Shown here: positions 24,816 to 33,259 of the stretch, piece by piece
How positions within the stretch are numbered: the first letter of the stretch is position 1
Layout: every line of letters begins with the position of its first letter
Source of the DNA: VAZQ01 sp963721005
Lineage (GTDB): Bacteria > Pseudomonadota > Alphaproteobacteria > Rhizobiales > Xanthobacteraceae
Direction of reading: 5' to 3'
Assembly (NCBI GenBank): GCA_963721005.1
Contig: CAVRHR010000006.1
Location: 434,001-498,000 of the forward strand
Length of the DNA stretch: 64,000 nt
The notes under the pieces: generated by a model
What the model was told of the DNA's origin: nothing
What the model saw: the letters and a program-made list of their open reading frames with translations, nothing else
Databases searched by the model: none
Made by a program: the position numbers and the translations under genes

Positions 24816-25076
24816 TCAGACTTTATCCCCGGCCGGTGGCTCCTCGGCCCCTTCGAACAATTGGATCGGATGCCCCGGCATGATGGTCGAGATGGCATGC
24901 TTGTAGACCAGCTGCGAATGGCCATCGCGTCGCAGTAGTACACAGAAGTTATCGAACCAGGTTACCACGCCTTGCAGCTTAACCCCGTTTACCAGAAAGA
25001 TGGTCAGTGGGGTCTTACTCTTGCGTACATGATTGAGGAAGGTGTCCTGCAGGTTTTGTGAGCGGTCTGCCGCCAT
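24816..25076 (-). CDS. hfq: RNA-binding protein Hfq
   Basis: This 86-residue Sm-like RNA chaperone forms hexamers that pair small RNAs with mRNAs. Sm1 is seen as NHVRKSKTPLTIFLVNGVKLQG, with the distal-face strand VVTWFDNFCVLLRR, and Sm2 as LVYKHAISTIMP with the conserved YKH. Length is normal for alphaproteobacterial Hfq (about 80 residues). The gene follows dat on the same strand after 169 bp that contain a strong hairpin. In relatives it heads an operon with hflX; here only an hflX remnant follows. In rhizobia Hfq influences nitrogen control, consistent with the linked ntr genes. Confidence 0.96.
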   Translation of the reverse strand: MAADRSQNLQDTFLNHVRKSKTPLTIFLVNGVKLQGVVTWFDNFCVLLRRDGHSQLVYKHAISTIMPGHPIQLFEGAEEPPAGDKV

Positions 25077-25095
25077 TGTCGTTGTCCGTTATTTG

Positions 25096-25117
25096 CTCGC
25101 GGGCCCCTTCCCGCGAG
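25096..25117 (-). promoter_or_regulatory. Perfect 8-bp hairpin just upstream of hfq
   Basis: CTCGCGGG at 25096-25103 pairs perfectly with CCCGCGAG at 25110-25117 across a six-base loop. The hairpin ends 19 bp before the hfq start codon, so it either lies in the hfq leader RNA or terminates readthrough from dat. There is no T tract on the minus strand after the stem (CAAATAACGG follows), which argues against a simple intrinsic terminator. Confidence 0.5.
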
Positions 25118-25245
25118 AGTATTGCCCGCCCGTGTCCCCCTGTCGGATTTGACCAAGGCTTTGGCTTGGCTATTACAGGCTACGGCCCCACATCGCGCAA
25201 GCAGAAGTTGGGCCGTGGGGCACGCCGCGTGGCAGATTGGGGTGG

Positions 25246-26109
25246 TCAAGATCGCTCGGCGTGGCGGTGGAAGCTCTCCCGCAGCGCCGTTGCAACCGGT
25301 CCGGGCACGCCTTCGCCGATGGTGCGGTCGTCGATGCGGACCACCGGCATGACGATCTGGCTGGCGGCGGTGATGAACGCCTCCCCGGCCCCGTAGGCCT
25401 CCTCGACCGTGAACGGGCGCTCCTCGAACTGCAGATTCTGTGCCTGGACGACCCCGATCAAGACGGTCCTGGTGATGCCCCGTAAAATTCCGTTATCGGC
25501 CGGCCGGGTGACCACCCTTTGGTCCCGGGTGACGATCCAGGCATTGCTCGATGCGCCTTCGGTCACCCGCCCGTCCCGGTCGACGAACCAGGCCTCGCCG
25601 GCGCCGCGCTCGCTGGCGGTCTGCTTGGCGAGCACATTGGGCAGCAGCGAGATGGACTTGATGTCGGGCCGCGCCCAACGGCTTTCCGGCACGGTGACGA
25701 CCGCGATGCCCTGCTGGGCCTTCTTTTCGTTGCCGCCCCCATCGAGACTGCGGGCGGTGACCACGAGGCTGGGCGCGGTGCCGGGCGGCGGAAACGCGAA
25801 GTCGCGGCGCGCCACCCCGCGCGTCATCTGAACATAGACGATGCCGTCGCGCACCCGGTTGCGGCGGATGGTCTCGCGCATGATGACCGAGAGCGCGCTT
25901 TGCGACACCGGCAAACCGATACGCAGCGCGTCGAGCGAGCGGCGTAGCCGTTCCAGATGGCGGCGCTCGTCGATGATGGCGCCTCCCCTCACCTCGCACA
26001 CTTCGTAGATACCGTCGGCGAACTGATAGCCGCGGTCCTCGATGTTGACGCAGGCGTCGCGCGGACAAAGATAGCGGCCGTTCACATAGGCAATGCGAGG
26101 CAAGGTCAT
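25246..26109 (-). CDS. dat: D-amino-acid transaminase (class IV PLP aminotransferase)
   Basis: This 287-residue protein is a fold-type IV PLP enzyme that interconverts D-amino acids and 2-oxo acids, for example D-alanine and D-glutamate for peptidoglycan. It starts YVNGRYLCPRDACVNIEDRGYQFADGIYEV, the usual N-terminus of D-amino-acid transaminases. The PLP lysine lies in DIKSISLLPNVLAKQ, the cofactor Glu in VTEGASSNAWIV, and the phosphate loop in GILRGITRT. It sits in its usual place between ntrX and hfq, although ntrX is now about 9 kb away. Branched-chain or aminodeoxychorismate lyase relatives share the fold, but length and context favour dat. Confidence 0.92.
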   Translation of the reverse strand: MTLPRIAYVNGRYLCPRDACVNIEDRGYQFADGIYEVCEVRGGAIIDERRHLERLRRSLDALRIGLPVSQSALSVIMRETIRRNRVRDGIVYVQMTRGVARRDFAFPPPGTAPSLVVTARSLDGGGNEKKAQQGIAVVTVPESRWARPDIKSISLLPNVLAKQTASERGAGEAWFVDRDGRVTEGASSNAWIVTRDQRVVTRPADNGILRGITRTVLIGVVQAQNLQFEERPFTVEEAYGAGEAFITAASQIVMPVVRIDDRTIGEGVPGPVATALRESFHRHAERS

Positions 26110-26171
26110 CTCCGCCGCCGATCCGGAATTCGCTCGGGCGGGCCGGGAATATCAGATCGGTCCCGCCGGGC

Positions 26172-26228
26172 GCAATCGCCTACCGGGTGGGCAATCTCCC
26201 ACCGGATGGGCAATCGCCCACCGGATGC
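26172..26228. repeat. Three tandem 19-bp repeats in the dat upstream region
   Basis: Three head-to-tail copies of a 19-bp unit lie between the divergent dat and membrane-protein genes: GCAATCGCCTACCGGGTGG, GCAATCTCCCACCGGATGG and GCAATCGCCCACCGGATGC. Each carries a short GGGCAATCnCCC palindrome. They could be operator sites or simply slippage products. No other element was seen in the 290-bp spacer. Confidence 0.7.
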
Positions 26229-26399
26229 ATTCCGGACAACCCCCGCGCAACTCGGTGGCCGGTATGATATTGAATGGCTTCGTCAACCGTTGTTGGGAGC
26301 GGCCGGATATCGGGGATGCGCCGATGAACCGCAGACCACGCGGTCGCGACAAAGAGCCTGATGGAACTGCCGCATCATCACGACAACCAGGGGTGACCC

Positions 26400-27182
26400 A
26401 TGACAGACGCATCGCTGCCCGCCGGCCGCTTTACCCAAAGCGACTTTCGTGTCGGCCAAGTATTCAGCAGAGCCTGGTCGGTGTTCTCGAGCAATTTCCT
26501 GACTTTCATCCTGGTTACCGGGATCGCGAGCCTGCCGTCCCTTCTCCTCCCGCATCCGACCCCCGGTACCGTCCCGGTCAACCCGTTCGCAAATATCGGG
26601 ACCACGATCTTTTTCGGGCTGCTGATCATCGTGCTGGGCACGCTCAGCCAAGCCATCGTGCTTTACGGCGCCTTTCAGGTCATGCGTGGCCGGCCGGTCG
26701 ACCTTGGCGAGTCGGCCAGGATCGGCCTGCGGCGGTTTCTGCCGATCGTCGGCATTGCGCTCTGCGTGCCCATTCTCTGCTTCCTGGCTTCGCTGCTGTT
26801 CGTCATTCCGGGCATGATCCTGTACGTGATGTGGTTCGTGGCGACGCCGGTCTGCGTTGTCGAGCAGCTCGGTCCGTTCCGCAGCATGGGACGCAGCCGG
26901 GAGCTGACCAAGGGTCATCGTTGGAAGATCGTCGGGCTGCAGCTCATGATCATAATTCCGGCCCTGATCATCGGCGGGCTCGTCGGCGCGATCATGGTGG
27001 GGACCGGCGGGTTCCTGGCCATGGCCACGGCGCTCAGCAGCACGCTGGGGCAGGTCGTCAATCTGATCTGGAGCGCGATCTGGACCGCCTTCTACGCCAT
27101 CGTGATCGTGGTGACCTATCACGACCTGCGCGTCGCCAAGGAAGGTGTCGACACCGAGCAGATCGCGGCGGTGTTCGAATAG
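26400..27182 (+). CDS. Integral membrane protein, tandem paralogue 1 (YciC/DUF975-like)
   Basis: This 260-residue inner-membrane protein has a cytoplasmic start (FTQSDFRVGQVFSRAWSVFSSNF) and about six hydrophobic helices. The conserved interior is SQAIVLYGAFQVMRGRPVDL, LLFVIPGMILYVMWFVATPV, a VVEQLGPFRSMGRSRELTKGHRW loop, and C-terminal TYHDLRVAKEGVDTEQIAAVFE. This layout, including an RSxxLTxGHRWKI-type loop, is that of YciC/DUF975/GDPD-membrane-domain-like proteins of unknown function. It is the first of three paralogues on the plus strand. An approximately 55-bp leader with similarity to that of copy 2 precedes it, so the leaders were duplicated with the genes. Confidence 0.8.
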   Translation: MTDASLPAGRFTQSDFRVGQVFSRAWSVFSSNFLTFILVTGIASLPSLLLPHPTPGTVPVNPFANIGTTIFFGLLIIVLGTLSQAIVLYGAFQVMRGRPVDLGESARIGLRRFLPIVGIALCVPILCFLASLLFVIPGMILYVMWFVATPVCVVEQLGPFRSMGRSRELTKGHRWKIVGLQLMIIIPALIIGGLVGAIMVGTGGFLAMATALSSTLGQVVNLIWSAIWTAFYAIVIVVTYHDLRVAKEGVDTEQIAAVFE

Positions 27183-27207
27183 GGCCGACCGCCCGGACGA
27201 GCATGCC

Positions 27208-27237
27208 GGCTGACCCGCCCGGATCGGCGGGTCAGCC
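27208..27237 (+). terminator. Perfect 12-bp stem-loop after membrane paralogue 1
   Basis: GGCTGACCCGCC at 27208-27219 pairs perfectly with GGCGGGTCAGCC at 27226-27237 over a six-base loop, 25 bp after the stop of the first paralogue. No T tract follows, so it is a terminator-like or RNA-stabilising hairpin and not a textbook intrinsic terminator. Confidence 0.45.
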
Positions 27238-27337
27238 CGGCCTCGGGCGCGGAAGCCGGCCGATGGCGTGAACCGTTGGCCGTCTGGTTGCGACAAAGGC
27301 TGATGCAAGGCCTCATCATCGCAGCCGGGTTGACCAC

Positions 27338-28127
27338 ATGAGCGATATATCGCTTCCTGCCGCACACCTCGCCGAAGGCGACTTCCGAAGTCGGCCAGGT
27401 GTTCAGCCGGGCGTGGTCGGTGCTCTCGGGAAATTTCGCGGCCTTCGTGCTGGTCACCGGGATCGCGGGTCTGCCGTCGCTCCTGATCCAGCAGGCCGCG
27501 CCCGATACGCTCGGCAACACCTTTGCCGACGTGGGCATGGCGGTCTTTGCGGCGATCGTGACGCTCGGCTTCTGGACCCTCAGCCAGGCGATCGTGCTCT
27601 ACGGCGCGTTTCAAGTCATGCGTGGCCGGCCGATCGACCTTGCCGGGGCCGTCCGGTTCGGGTCACGGCGCGTTTTTTCCGTCCTCGGCCTCGCCATCGC
27701 GGTGCCGATTCTGTGCTTTCTGGCGGCGCTGCTGTTCGTGGTCCCGGGCGTGATCTTGTATTTGGTCTGGTTCGTGGCGACACCGGTCTGCGTGGTCGAG
27801 CGGCTCGGCGTGTTTCGCAGCATGGGACGAAGCGCGGAGCTGACCAACGGCTATTGCTGGAGGATATTCGGGCTGCAGCTCGTGATCCTGATCTCGGTCA
27901 TCATCGTCAACTCCATCGCCAGCGCTGCCGGACCCGCGATCCTCGGCGCGGCCGGGGCCTCGGCGCTGTGGGCGAGCCTCGACACCACGCTCGGGCAGAT
28001 CGTCAGCCTGGTCTGGAGCGCGATCTGGACTGCCTTCTACGCCATCGTGATCGCGGTGACCTATCACGACCTGCGCGTGGCCAAGGAAGGTGTCGATACC
28101 GAGCAGATCGCAGCGGTGTTCGAGTGA
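27338..28127 (+). pseudogene. Membrane paralogue 2, frameshifted near its 5' end
   Basis: The copy begins MSDISLPAAHLAEGDF at ATG 27338, matching the start of copy 1 (MTDASLPAGRFTQSDF). At about 27388 one extra base (CGAAGTC where copy 1 has CGTGTC) shifts the frame. The rest, VGQVFSRAWSVLSGNF through TYHDLRVAKEGVDTEQIAAVFE, is intact and about 65-70% identical to copy 1. A GTG at 27399 could restart translation at FSRAWSV, losing only about 20 cytoplasmic residues, so a functional shortened protein is possible. A sequencing or assembly error could also explain the extra base. Confidence 0.75.
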
Positions 28128-28247
28128 GGGGCGGAAATCCTTGTCGCAGGGCATGACGTTGAGGAGGGTGAACCGCAAATTGCCTCATTGCGACGGATCC
28201 ACTGCCAAGCTGCGCGCCATCGAGGAAGGCGCGTTCAAGGTGGCTTG

Positions 28248-28979
28248 ATGACGGAGATGCAAGCGAGGTCCGAACGCTTTGCCGCCGGTGAATTTCGCAT
28301 CGGCGGCGTGCTCAATCGGACCTGGCGGGTGCTGTCCCGCAATCTCTTGGCTTTCGGCGCGGTGACGGCGGTTGCGAGCCTGCCGACCCTGTGGCTCGCC
28401 AATTCCGCACGGGGCACCGGCCTGATCATCGCCGGCGCCCTGGTGAGCGACATGATGCGCCGGCTCAGCCAGGCCATGTTGGTCTACGCCGCCCTCCAGG
28501 AGATGCGCGGCACCCGGTCGAGCCTGCGCCAATCCTTGCAGGTCGGCTGGCAGCGCATCCTCGCCGTGATCGGTCTTGCGATCACCGCCTCGGTGCTCAC
28601 CGCGCTCAGCTTCGTCGTGTTGATCGTTCCCGGCGTGATGGTGGCGGTGATGTCGTTTGTTGCGATCCCGGCCTGCGTGGTCGAGCGCTTGGACCCATTC
28701 AGCAGCCTGGAGCGTAGCGCGCGGCTCACCAGCGGCCATCGCTGGAAGATATTCGGCCTGTTGCTTCTGGTGGCCCTCCCGCTCGCCATCGCGGGTGCGG
28801 TGTTCGACGAGGTGGCCGAGGCCGTGGGCTTCGGCACCGTGCTGACGACACTCGGCGAGGCGACTGGTGACGCGATCTGGAACGCCGTGTTTGCAGCCCT
28901 GGTCATCGCCACCTATCACGACCTGCGGGTGGCGAAGGAAGGCGTCGACACCGCCGAGCTCGCCGCGGTGTTCGAGTAA
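28248..28979 (+). CDS. Integral membrane protein, tandem paralogue 3
   Basis: This 243-residue paralogue of the two preceding genes starts at ATG 28248 (MTEMQARSERFAAGEFRIGG). The shared architecture is FRIGGVLNRTWRVLSRNLLAF, RLSQAMLVYAALQEMRGTR, IVPGVMVAVMSFVAIPACVVERL, SLERSARLTSGHRWKIFG, and the near-identical tail TYHDLRVAKEGVDTAELAAVFE. It is more diverged than copies 1 and 2 are from each other, so it split off first. It faces the MoxR operon, with only 35 bp between the two stops. The family is of unknown function in the inner membrane. Confidence 0.78.
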   Translation: MTEMQARSERFAAGEFRIGGVLNRTWRVLSRNLLAFGAVTAVASLPTLWLANSARGTGLIIAGALVSDMMRRLSQAMLVYAALQEMRGTRSSLRQSLQVGWQRILAVIGLAITASVLTALSFVVLIVPGVMVAVMSFVAIPACVVERLDPFSSLERSARLTSGHRWKIFGLLLLVALPLAIAGAVFDEVAEAVGFGTVLTTLGEATGDAIWNAVFAALVIATYHDLRVAKEGVDTAELAAVFE

Positions 28980-29014
28980 AGGGTCCGGCCGTACCCGCGA
29001 CCGCCCGATTGTGA

Positions 29015-29935
29015 TCATCTGGTCTGATTCGGCTGTGCGTATTTGTCGGCGCGGCCTTTGCCGTAGAGCTGCTCGCGCTCGAGGAAGGCGCGCTCGGCGG
29101 TGTAGAAATCGCGCAGGAAGCGCGCCACCTGCTGGGGCGGCACCGGCGCGGTCCAGATGATCCGGCGGCAGATCTTGTCGCAGACGTCGTTGAGCACTCG
29201 CGTGGATTCCGGCGAGTCCGGCCGGCGCAGCAACTCCTCGAGCACCTGCAATTCGAAGGCCCCATAGGCGCGCAATTGCTGCTCGGTAAAGAAGAATTGC
29301 AGCGTGCCCGCGACCAGATCGCTCGACAGCGCCCGCTTGGGCAGCGCGATCACCACAGTCCCGGCGATCAGGTCGCCGCCGCGCATGCGGTCGCGATTGA
29401 TGGCCGGCAGCAGGGCGAAGAACAGCATCCAGATCGCCAGCGAAAGCTGCTCCCAGTCGACCCCACCGCCGGCATCGCGGCCCCCCGCCATGAGGATTCC
29501 GAGCGGCAGGAACATCTCCACCTCGCGGGTGAGATTGCGCGCGATAACGGCGGTGGGCAGCAACGGCCCGCCTTGGCGGTCGATCACCCGCAACCCGACC
29601 GCGCGCTTGCCAGGCGTCGCGCCCCGCCACGCGATCTCGAAATAGACGAAATAGAGATTGCGGATAATGAAGCCGACGAACAGCGCTATCGAGATTCCGA
29701 GCAGGACACTGCCGGCCTTGCCGATCAGCAGGATGACCGGCAGATAGATCGCGATGGTCGCCAAAATCCATATCACCCAGTCGATGAAGAAGGCGCTGAG
29801 CCGTTCCCCATAGTCGGCGAGCTCGACCGGGATCGAGACCCCTTCGGGCGTGATGATCTCGCGGCGCCGCCGGCGCACGCCCTCGAAGAATTGCGAGGTG
29901 CGCTCGTGGGCAACGGTCTCGTGCGCAAGCGTCAT
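29015..29935 (-). CDS. RDD family membrane protein
   Basis: This 306-residue protein starts at ATG 29935, which overlaps the stop of the preceding gene as ATGA; an upstream start at 29977 would overlap by 46 bp. The RDD domain is seen in VELADYGERLSAFFIDWVIWI (the first conserved Arg/Asp region), then two to three helices and WRGATPGKRAVGLRVIDRQGG. A cytoplasmic C-terminal half follows (FFTEQQLRAYGAFELQVLEELL). RDD proteins are inner-membrane proteins, some of them ion transporters. It is the last gene of the six-gene MoxR-type operon, a common context for such RDD proteins. Confidence 0.85.
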   Translation of the reverse strand: MTLAHETVAHERTSQFFEGVRRRRREIITPEGVSIPVELADYGERLSAFFIDWVIWILATIAIYLPVILLIGKAGSVLLGISIALFVGFIIRNLYFVYFEIAWRGATPGKRAVGLRVIDRQGGPLLPTAVIARNLTREVEMFLPLGILMAGGRDAGGGVDWEQLSLAIWMLFFALLPAINRDRMRGGDLIAGTVVIALPKRALSSDLVAGTLQFFFTEQQLRAYGAFELQVLEELLRRPDSPESTRVLNDVCDKICRRIIWTAPVPPQQVARFLRDFYTAERAFLEREQLYGKGRADKYAQPNQTR

Positions 29936-30996
29936 GGCCGCGCCCTCCTGCCGCAGAGGCTGAAATAGGCGATCCACAGCCCGCCGATGCTCAATCCGAT
30001 GGCGAAACGCAGCGGTGTGCTCGCCACCAGCTGCCGGAAGCCGCCCTCCAGGATCGCGGCCACGAACAGCATCAGAATGGCGCCGACGGCGATCTGCGCC
30101 GCTTGCCGGCCGTGCAGCGCGAGATTGTCGATCCGTCCGTAGCGGCCCGGAAACAGGATCTTCTCGGCGATCAGCAGGCCGCCGGCCGCCAACAGGACCA
30201 GGGCGCCCAGTTCGGTGGTGCCGTGGATCGAGATCCAGCCGAGGAAATCCACGGCCAGGCCGCGGTTGTAATGCAGCGCTAGAAAGGCGCCCAGGATGAG
30301 CCCCTGATAGACGTTGAGCATCAAGGTGGGGATGCCGGCCGCCAGGCCGAGCCCGAACGTCATGATGCCGACCAGGGTGTTGTGGCTGAACAGTACATTG
30401 GCGAACAGGCCGAATGCCTCGACCGGGCCCGGCCAGGGCGCGAACAGCTCCTTGTCGTAGAGGTCGGCGCGCGTGCTCGCGATCCCGCGTCCGCCGGAGA
30501 GCCCCGACGGCACCAGGGATGACAGCCAGGCTTCGTCCTGGAAGGCAAGCATGAAACCGGCTGCGACCCCCGCGGCCAGCGCCAAGGTCGCGATCACGAT
30601 ATGCCAGCGCGCCGCCCGGACGGCGGCGGGTAGGTCGATCCGGAAGAACGTCCGCATGCCTTCCAGCGGGCTGATGCGGGGCCCATAGACCACCAGGAAG
30701 GCCCGCAGCGCCAGGTTCTCAAGGTAAAGAAGAAGATTGCGGTCGAGCGCGATGGTGCGCGCGACCGACAGCGACGACAGTGCGGCCCGGTAGAGGACCG
30801 GCAGCCGTTGCAGCTCATAGAGCGAGAGCAGGCGCACCCCGCGCCGCTCCACCTGGGCCACCAGCGTCTCGAGCTCGCGCCAGCCGTCCTCGCGGCCTTT
30901 GCGGAACTCGCTGCTCTTGAGCACGAGCGCCGGCCTGCCGGCGATCGCGGCCGCCGCAAGGCGCTGGTCGTCGGGCGTGGCCATGGTTGCGTTCAT
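29932..30996 (-). CDS. SpoIIM-domain membrane protein (stage II sporulation protein M-like)
   Basis: This 354-residue protein starts at ATG 30996, overlapping the DUF58 stop by ATGA. The N-terminal cytoplasmic part has LKSSEFRKGREDGWRELETLVAQVERRG and SLYELQRLPVLYRAALSSLSVAR. The membrane part has about six helices, including ANVLFSHNTLVGIMTFGLGLAAGIPT and WISIHGTTELGALVLLAAGGLL, which is the SpoIIM signature. The host makes no endospores; this family is widespread beside MoxR/DUF58 genes, and its molecular role there is unknown. Overlapping starts and stops with both neighbours show one operon. Confidence 0.87.
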   Translation of the reverse strand: MNATMATPDDQRLAAAAIAGRPALVLKSSEFRKGREDGWRELETLVAQVERRGVRLLSLYELQRLPVLYRAALSSLSVARTIALDRNLLLYLENLALRAFLVVYGPRISPLEGMRTFFRIDLPAAVRAARWHIVIATLALAAGVAAGFMLAFQDEAWLSSLVPSGLSGGRGIASTRADLYDKELFAPWPGPVEAFGLFANVLFSHNTLVGIMTFGLGLAAGIPTLMLNVYQGLILGAFLALHYNRGLAVDFLGWISIHGTTELGALVLLAAGGLLIAEKILFPGRYGRIDNLALHGRQAAQIAVGAILMLFVAAILEGGFRQLVASTPLRFAIGLSIGGLWIAYFSLCGRRARP

Positions 30997-32306
30997 ATCA
31001 GCCCGCGTTGCTTGATCAGGAGATAGCGGTTGATGAGGGCGACCGACAGGCCCTGGCTCGGCACGTCCAGGCAATGGATACCGAGGCGCTGCAGCCGCTC
31101 GAACACGATGCTGCGGTCGCGCAGGAATTCCTGCGCGATCACCGCCTTGGCGACGTCGACGATCTGGCCAGGCGCCGCATCGACCGCGCGCTGCAGGATC
31201 GAGCCGCGTTGCGTGACGAACACCACCACATGCCGGTTGGCGACCCGCTGCATGCTCTCGATCAGGAGCTCGGCGGTGATGGTGTCGACGAAATCGGTGA
31301 ACAGGATCACCAGCGCGCGCCGCTTGAGCCGCGCATTGAGCTCGGCCAGCCCGAGGGTGAAATTGGTCTCCTGGTGCTGATATTCGAGCTCGGCGGTGGC
31401 GCGGGTAAGGCGCGGAAAGCTGGCGATCCCGCGCTGCGGACCGATATATTGCCGCACCTTGGCGTCGAACCCGTAGCTGCCGACCAGATCGCCGCCCTGC
31501 AGCGAGACCCAGGCCAGCACCAGGGCAGCATTGATGGCGTGATCGAGCCGGGTGATGCCCTCGACCGGCTCGAGCATCAGGTAGCCGGTATCGAAGGCCA
31601 TGATCACCTGATGATTGCGCTCGGTGCGAAACTCCTTGCACAGGAGCTTGCGGTGGCGCGCCGAATGCTTCCAGTCGATGAAGCGGCTGTCGAGGCCCGG
31701 CATGTATTCGCGCAACGCCTCGAACTCGGCGCCCTCGCCCTTCTGATGCTGGGCCTTGATGCCGTAGATCGCCTCCTGCACGAAGAATTGCAGCGCGGTG
31801 CCGTGCACGCCGCGCACGTTGGGCACCACGTCGATGCTGCGCTCGACCGCGACCTGCCGGGTGAGCTCGACCAGCCCGAGCGGTCCGCGCCAGCGGATCC
31901 AGACGCGATCGACGTGCAGGCGCCCGCGGCGCTTGGGGACGATCGGCAAGGCGATCCGCCCCTCCTGCCCGGCCGCGAGCTCGCCGCGGACGATCTCGGC
32001 GGCCTCGGCTTCGCCGCGTTGCTCGGCGATCAGCTCGAGCCGGACGCTGCGACGATATCCGGCCGCCGCCAGGGTGGCGACGACCGCGCCGCGCTCGCCG
32101 ATCGAGAGCCGGTCGGGCGTGGCGATCCGCACCGCGAGCGCGCGCGGCTGCAGCGCCAGCATGAAGTCGCTCACCGCCGCCAGAATGACCAGAACGCCGT
32201 AATTGAACGACAACGGCCAGAACGCCGGATCGTAGATCACCACGAACAGCGCCAGCGGAATGCCGCCGACGAAGATCAGGACCATGCGGGCAGTAGGGCG
32301 GATCAT
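30993..32306 (-). CDS. DUF58 domain-containing protein
   Basis: This 437-residue protein has two N-terminal membrane helices (MVLIFVGGIPLALFVVI and FNYGVLVILAAVSDFML), a beta-rich middle domain, and the DUF58 core: GIKAQHQKGEGAEFEALREYMPGLDSRFIDWKHSARHRKLLCKEF. A von-Willebrand-A-like half follows, with VIMAFDTGYLM and ALVILFTDFVDTITAELL. DUF58 proteins are regular partners of MoxR AAA ATPases, thought to act in maturation or stress handling of periplasmic complexes. Both ends overlap neighbours by ATGA. Length and motifs are normal. Confidence 0.88.
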   Translation of the reverse strand: MIRPTARMVLIFVGGIPLALFVVIYDPAFWPLSFNYGVLVILAAVSDFMLALQPRALAVRIATPDRLSIGERGAVVATLAAAGYRRSVRLELIAEQRGEAEAAEIVRGELAAGQEGRIALPIVPKRRGRLHVDRVWIRWRGPLGLVELTRQVAVERSIDVVPNVRGVHGTALQFFVQEAIYGIKAQHQKGEGAEFEALREYMPGLDSRFIDWKHSARHRKLLCKEFRTERNHQVIMAFDTGYLMLEPVEGITRLDHAINAALVLAWVSLQGGDLVGSYGFDAKVRQYIGPQRGIASFPRLTRATAELEYQHQETNFTLGLAELNARLKRRALVILFTDFVDTITAELLIESMQRVANRHVVVFVTQRGSILQRAVDAAPGQIVDVAKAVIAQEFLRDRSIVFERLQRLGIHCLDVPSQGLSVALINRYLLIKQRGLI

Positions 32307-33259
32307 CGCGGCGCCGGGGTCTGGTCGATGACCTCGCGCAGGATCCGGTCGGCGGTGAGGCCCTCGATCTCCGCGCCCGGCGTCAGCGTGAGCCGATGCC
32401 GCAGCACCGGCAAGGCCAGGAACTTCACGTCGTCCGGGATCACGAAGTCGCGCCCGGCCAGCACCGCCAGAGCGCGTGCGGCGGCCGCCAGCATGTTGGC
32501 GGCGCGGGTCGAGGCGCCGACCTCGAGCGAGGAATGCTCCCGGGTGGCCCTGATCACGTCGACGATGTAGTCGATCAACGGATCGGACAGGCGGATCTGG
32601 CTCACCGTCTCGCGCGCCTGCGCCAGCACCGAGCCATCCGCGACCGCCTTCAGCCCGAAGTCCTCCACCCGCGGCATGGCCGAGCGATGGCCGTGCCGGC
32701 GCACGATCTCGCGCTCCTCGTCGCGGCTGGGGTGATCGATGATCACCTTGAACAGGAAACGATCGAGCTGCGCCTCCGGCAGCAGATAGGTGCCCTGCTG
32801 CTCGATCGGGTTCTGTGTCGCCACCACCATGAAGTCCTCGCCCAGCGGATAGTCCTTGCCGTCGATGGTGATGACGCGCTCGTTCATCGCCTGCAGCAGC
32901 GCCGCCTGCGTCTTCGGCGGCGTGCGGTTGATCTCGTCGGCGAGCAGCAATTGGGTGAAGATCGGCCCCTTGGTCAGGATGAAGGTATTGGTCTGGAAAT
33001 TGAACAGGTTGGTACCGAGGACGTCACCCGGCATCAGGTCGGGCGTGAACTGGATGCGGCCGAATTGCAGCGCGAGCCCGGCCGCGAACGCGCGCGTGAG
33101 CAGCGTCTTGGCGGTGCCGGGGACGCCTTCGAGCAGGATGTGGCCGCCGACCAGGAGGCTGGTGAGCATCAGGTCGATGATCGCGTCCTGGCCGACCACG
33201 GCCTTGCGAACCTCGCCTCTTACCGCCTTAGTGATCGCCCGAATGTCTTGAACGTCCAT
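32303..33259 (-). CDS. moxR: MoxR family AAA+ ATPase
   Basis: This 318-residue AAA+ ATPase starts at ATG 33259 (MDVQDIRAITKAV). Walker A is GVPGTAKT at about residues 45-52 and Walker B is LLLADEINRTPPKTQAALLQAMNE. Sensor 1 lies in VVATQNPIEQQGTYLLPEAQLDRFLF, and sensor 2 in the C-terminal lid with GASTRAANMLAAAARALAVLAGRDFV. MoxR proteins act as chaperone-like ATPases with DUF58/VWA partners. The start lies 32 bp inside the end of the DUF4350 gene, consistent with tight coupling in the operon. Confidence 0.93.
   Translation of the reverse strand: MDVQDIRAITKAVRGEVRKAVVGQDAIIDLMLTSLLVGGHILLEGVPGTAKTLLTRAFAAGLALQFGRIQFTPDLMPGDVLGTNLFNFQTNTFILTKGPIFTQLLLADEINRTPPKTQAALLQAMNERVITIDGKDYPLGEDFMVVATQNPIEQQGTYLLPEAQLDRFLFKVIIDHPSRDEEREIVRRHGHRSAMPRVEDFGLKAVADGSVLAQARETVSQIRLSDPLIDYIVDVIRATREHSSLEVGASTRAANMLAAAARALAVLAGRDFVIPDDVKFLALPVLRHRLTLTPGAEIEGLTADRILREVIDQTPAPR

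Noticed and set aside
26172..26228. Possible CRISPR array
   Set aside because: The 19-bp units are directly adjacent without spacers, and no cas genes are present.
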